Of a stretch of DNA of 6,193 bases, positions 4,094-6,193 are shown piece after piece. Origin of the DNA: Verrucomicrobiota bacterium. GTDB taxonomy: Bacteria > Verrucomicrobiota > Kiritimatiellia > Kiritimatiellales > Tichowtungiaceae. The DNA is taken from NCBI GenBank assembly GCA_030619095.1, contig JAUXCB010000097.1:1-6193 (forward strand), read 5' to 3'. Each line of letters opens with the position of its first letter. Positions within the stretch are counted from its first letter, which is position 1. Below the pieces are notes generated by a model that was not told the origin of the DNA, searched no databases, and saw nothing but the letters and a program-made list of their open reading frames with translations. A program made the translations under genes and the position numbers.

Positions 4094-6193
4094 ATGAGTG
4101 TAATTACAGGGATGTGGTGGATTGCGCCGATCGCGTCGGTTCTTGCGTTGATGTTTGCCGTCTATTTTTACAAAAAGATGATGGGTGCCAACGAAGGCAA
4201 CGCCACGATGATCGAAATTGCGGGTCATGTCCGTGAAGGTGCGATGGCCTATCTCGTACGTCAGTACAAAGTGGTTGCTCTCGTTTTCCTCGTCCTGCTT
4301 ATCATTTTGCAGGGACTCGCTTTGGCCGGCATTCAGAACCCCTTTGTCCCGATCGCTTTTCTCACCGGAGGGTTTTTCTCCGGTCTGTGCGGCTTCATCG
4401 GAATGAAAACCGCCACGGCCGCCTCCTCACGCACGGCGCAGGGTTGCTCCGAAGGTCTGAACCGCGGTCTGCAGGTCGCCTTCCGCTCCGGCGCGGTGAT
4501 GGGTCTTGTCGTAGTTGGTTTTGGTCTGCTCGATATCTGTATCTGGTACTGGGTGCTCGATAAAGTGGTTTATACTACTGCGAACATGACGGAAGGCTGG
4601 ACGTTCCTGGGCATGGAACTCGTTCCCGCCGGTTGCACCGTTGTGGAAAAGATGGTTCACATGACCACCACGATGATCACCTTCGGAATGGGTGCGTCCA
4701 CCCAGGCGCTGTTCGCCCGTGTCGGCGGAGGAATCTACACCAAGGCCGCTGATGTCGGCGCGGACCTCGTTGGGAAAGTGGAGGCCGGAATTCCAGAAGA
4801 TGACCCCCGCAATCCCGCCACCATCGCCGACAACGTGGGTGACAACGTCGGCGACGTGGCCGGTATGGGTGCGGATCTTTACGAATCCTACTGCGGTTCC
4901 ATCCTCGCCACCGCCGCCCTCGGTGCGGCTGTGGGCGCGCACCATCTTGCTGCGGGTACAGGCACGGAACAGGAGGCCGTTGGCCTCGTCACCGCCCCGA
5001 TGATTGTGGCCGGGGTCGGAACCCTGCTTTCCATTGTCGGAATGTTCATGGTGAAGTGTAAAGAGGGTGCCACTCAGAAAAGTCTGCTCAAAGCGTTGCT
5101 GACCGGAACGCTCGGCAGCTCCATTCTCATCGTGCTGGCGCTCATCGGCATGTGGCAGTTCGATATGATTTCCGGCGGCATTGTCCTTTCCGTGATCGCC
5201 GGTCTCGCGGCCGGCGTGATCATCGGACAGTCCACAGAGTACTACACCTCCGCTGAATTCAAACCGACCCAAGGCATTGCCCGACAGGCGGTCATGGGTC
5301 CGGCTACCACCATCATCGACGGTCTCGCTACCGGCATGTACTCCGCCGGGATCCCCGTCATTACAATCGTGATTGGCATCATCTGCGCCTTTGGCTTTGC
5401 CGGTGGGTTCTCTGATCTGTCCATGGGTCTCTACGGCATCGGCTTCGCCGCCGTCGGAATGCTCGCCACCCTCGGCATCACCCTCGCCACCGATGCCTAC
5501 GGCCCGATCGCTGACAACGCCGGCGGCAACGCCGAAATGGCTGGCCTCGACCCTGAAGTGCGCGAACGCACCGACGCGCTCGACAGTCTGGGCAACACCA
5601 CCGCCGCAACCGGCAAAGGGTTTGCGATCGGTTCCGCCGCGCTCACCGCGATGGCACTGCTCGCCGCCTACATCGAAGAAATCAAACTCTGGATCGGTAA
5701 GCTCGCCGGCGAAGCGGGAACCTTTATTGTTGGAAAAGTTCAATTCACCAAAGAGATGGCCGAACATGCCGGGATTATGGACTTTGTCGATGCCTATGAA
5801 CTGCACATCATGAATCCGCTCCTTCTTTGCGGCCTGTTCCTCGGCGGCATGATGGCCTTTGTTTTCTGCGCCATGACCATGAAAGCCGTCGGCCGCGCCG
5901 CCGGCGCGATGGTGGAGGAGGTTCGCCGCCAGTTCCGCGAAATCCCCGGCATCATGGAAGGCACCGGCAAGCCGGACTACGCCGCCTGTGTGGCCATTTC
6001 CACCAAGGGTGCGCAGCGGGAAATGCTCGTTCCCTCGTTGCTTGCCATCACGGTTCCGGTTTTGACCGGCCTCGTGCTCGGCGTACCGGGTGTGATGGGT
6101 CTGCTCGCGGGCGGGCTGACCACCGGCTTCGTGCTCGCCACCATGCTCAATAATGCAGGCGGCGCATGGGATAATGCCAAGAAACACGTCGAA
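4094..6193 (+). CDS. hppA: K+-dependent membrane-bound pyrophosphatase, Na+- or Na+/H+-translocating type (3' truncated)
   Basis: Exactly 700 codons are open to the window edge with no stop; family members run about 30-60 residues further. The enzyme hydrolyses cytoplasmic pyrophosphate and pumps Na+ and/or H+ across the inner membrane. Hydrophobic helices run throughout, about 15-16 expected. Active-site signatures are intact: DVGADLVGKVE (220-230), NVGDNVGDVAGMGAD (247-261), DAYGPIADNAGGNAEM (467-482) and NNAGGAWDNAKK (686-697). GNTTAATGKG (501-510) has Ala where K+-independent enzymes carry Lys, indicating K+ dependence. E264 in DLYESYCGS occupies the gate-glutamate position typical of Na+-pumping (and dual) enzymes; plant-type H+ pumps have Gly there. 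T91, F95 and D147 fit the spacing of residues I recall as marking dual Na+/H+ pumps. Codons favour GCC, CTC, ACC and GGC, suggesting high expression. The start has a strong ribosome site. The long opposite-strand frame here is a shadow. Confidence 0.97.
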   Translation, partial: MSVITGMWWIAPIASVLALMFAVYFYKKMMGANEGNATMIEIAGHVREGAMAYLVRQYKVVALVFLVLLIILQGLALAGIQNPFVPIAFLTGGFFSGLCGFIGMKTATAASSRTAQGCSEGLNRGLQVAFRSGAVMGLVVVGFGLLDICIWYWVLDKVVYTTANMTEGWTFLGMELVPAGCTVVEKMVHMTTTMITFGMGASTQALFARVGGGIYTKAADVGADLVGKVEAGIPEDDPRNPATIADNVGDNVGDVAGMGADLYESYCGSILATAALGAAVGAHHLAAGTGTEQEAVGLVTAPMIVAGVGTLLSIVGMFMVKCKEGATQKSLLKALLTGTLGSSILIVLALIGMWQFDMISGGIVLSVIAGLAAGVIIGQSTEYYTSAEFKPTQGIARQAVMGPATTIIDGLATGMYSAGIPVITIVIGIICAFGFAGGFSDLSMGLYGIGFAAVGMLATLGITLATDAYGPIADNAGGNAEMAGLDPEVRERTDALDSLGNTTAATGKGFAIGSAALTAMALLAAYIEEIKLWIGKLAGEAGTFIVGKVQFTKEMAEHAGIMDFVDAYELHIMNPLLLCGLFLGGMMAFVFCAMTMKAVGRAAGAMVEEVRRQFREIPGIMEGTGKPDYAACVAISTKGAQREMLVPSLLAITVPVLTGLVLGVPGVMGLLAGGLTTGFVLATMLNNAGGAWDNAKKHVE

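Noticed and set aside
4427..6187. A 586-codon open frame on the - strand opposite hppA
   Set aside because: Its His/Gly/Asp-rich translation has no recognisable domain. The + strand encodes an unmistakable membrane pyrophosphatase through the whole stretch, and its strong third-position GC bias removes stops on the opposite strand.
1..6193. CRISPR array, tRNA, rRNA, integrase or transposase
   Set aside because: No regularly spaced direct repeats, cloverleaf sequence, rRNA signature or recombinase motif was recognised on either strand.

Overview
The window reads as bacterial chromosome with moderate GC content. All six genes I can support lie on the + strand. A PEP-CTERM exosortase substrate, a lipoprotein trypsin-like protease, a membrane pyrophosphatase and several short palindromic repeats suggest a Gram-negative, probably anaerobic member of the PVC superphylum (Verrucomicrobia or Kiritimatiellota-like). 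This assignment is an inference from gene content; there is no rRNA or other marker to settle it.

Layout. Positions 2-490 hold the 3' end of a PEP-CTERM protein gene. A short spacer rich in TTCCA/TGGAA palindromes follows, then lipB (574-1272), the octanoyltransferase of lipoate synthesis. Two near-identical palindromes 21 bp apart straddle the lipB stop. Next comes a stand-alone AAA ATPase of the DUF4143 type (1322-2512), then a 158-bp spacer with weak hairpins, then a lipoprotein S1C/HtrA-like serine protease with no PDZ domain (2671-3600). Positions 3601-4093 form a repeat-rich stretch. It holds a small one-helix membrane ORF (3640-3909) whose 3' half consists of repeat sequence, including a 37/38-bp match to the 3' end of lipB. 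A 63-bp near-perfect inverted repeat (3906-3968) follows, then an AT-rich leader. From 4094 to the right edge is a 700-codon gene, open at the window end, for a K+-dependent membrane pyrophosphatase (hppA) of the Na+-type or dual Na+/H+-type.

The genes do not form an obvious pathway. lipB (cofactor biosynthesis) and hppA (energy-linked ion pumping) are housekeeping genes. The PEP-CTERM protein and the protease act at the cell envelope. The AAA ATPase is an accessory gene of unknown role. The protease and small ORF are 39 bp apart and could be co-transcribed; the other spacings give little support for operons.

I see no new multi-gene system. The most notable signals are the dispersed repeats: the duplicated lipB-tail segment, the 63-bp inverted repeat, and the CAAT-N-ATTG palindrome family. 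Next come the helical insertion in the protease and the ion-specificity signature of the pyrophosphatase. No tRNA, rRNA, CRISPR array, transposase or convincing intrinsic terminator was found.
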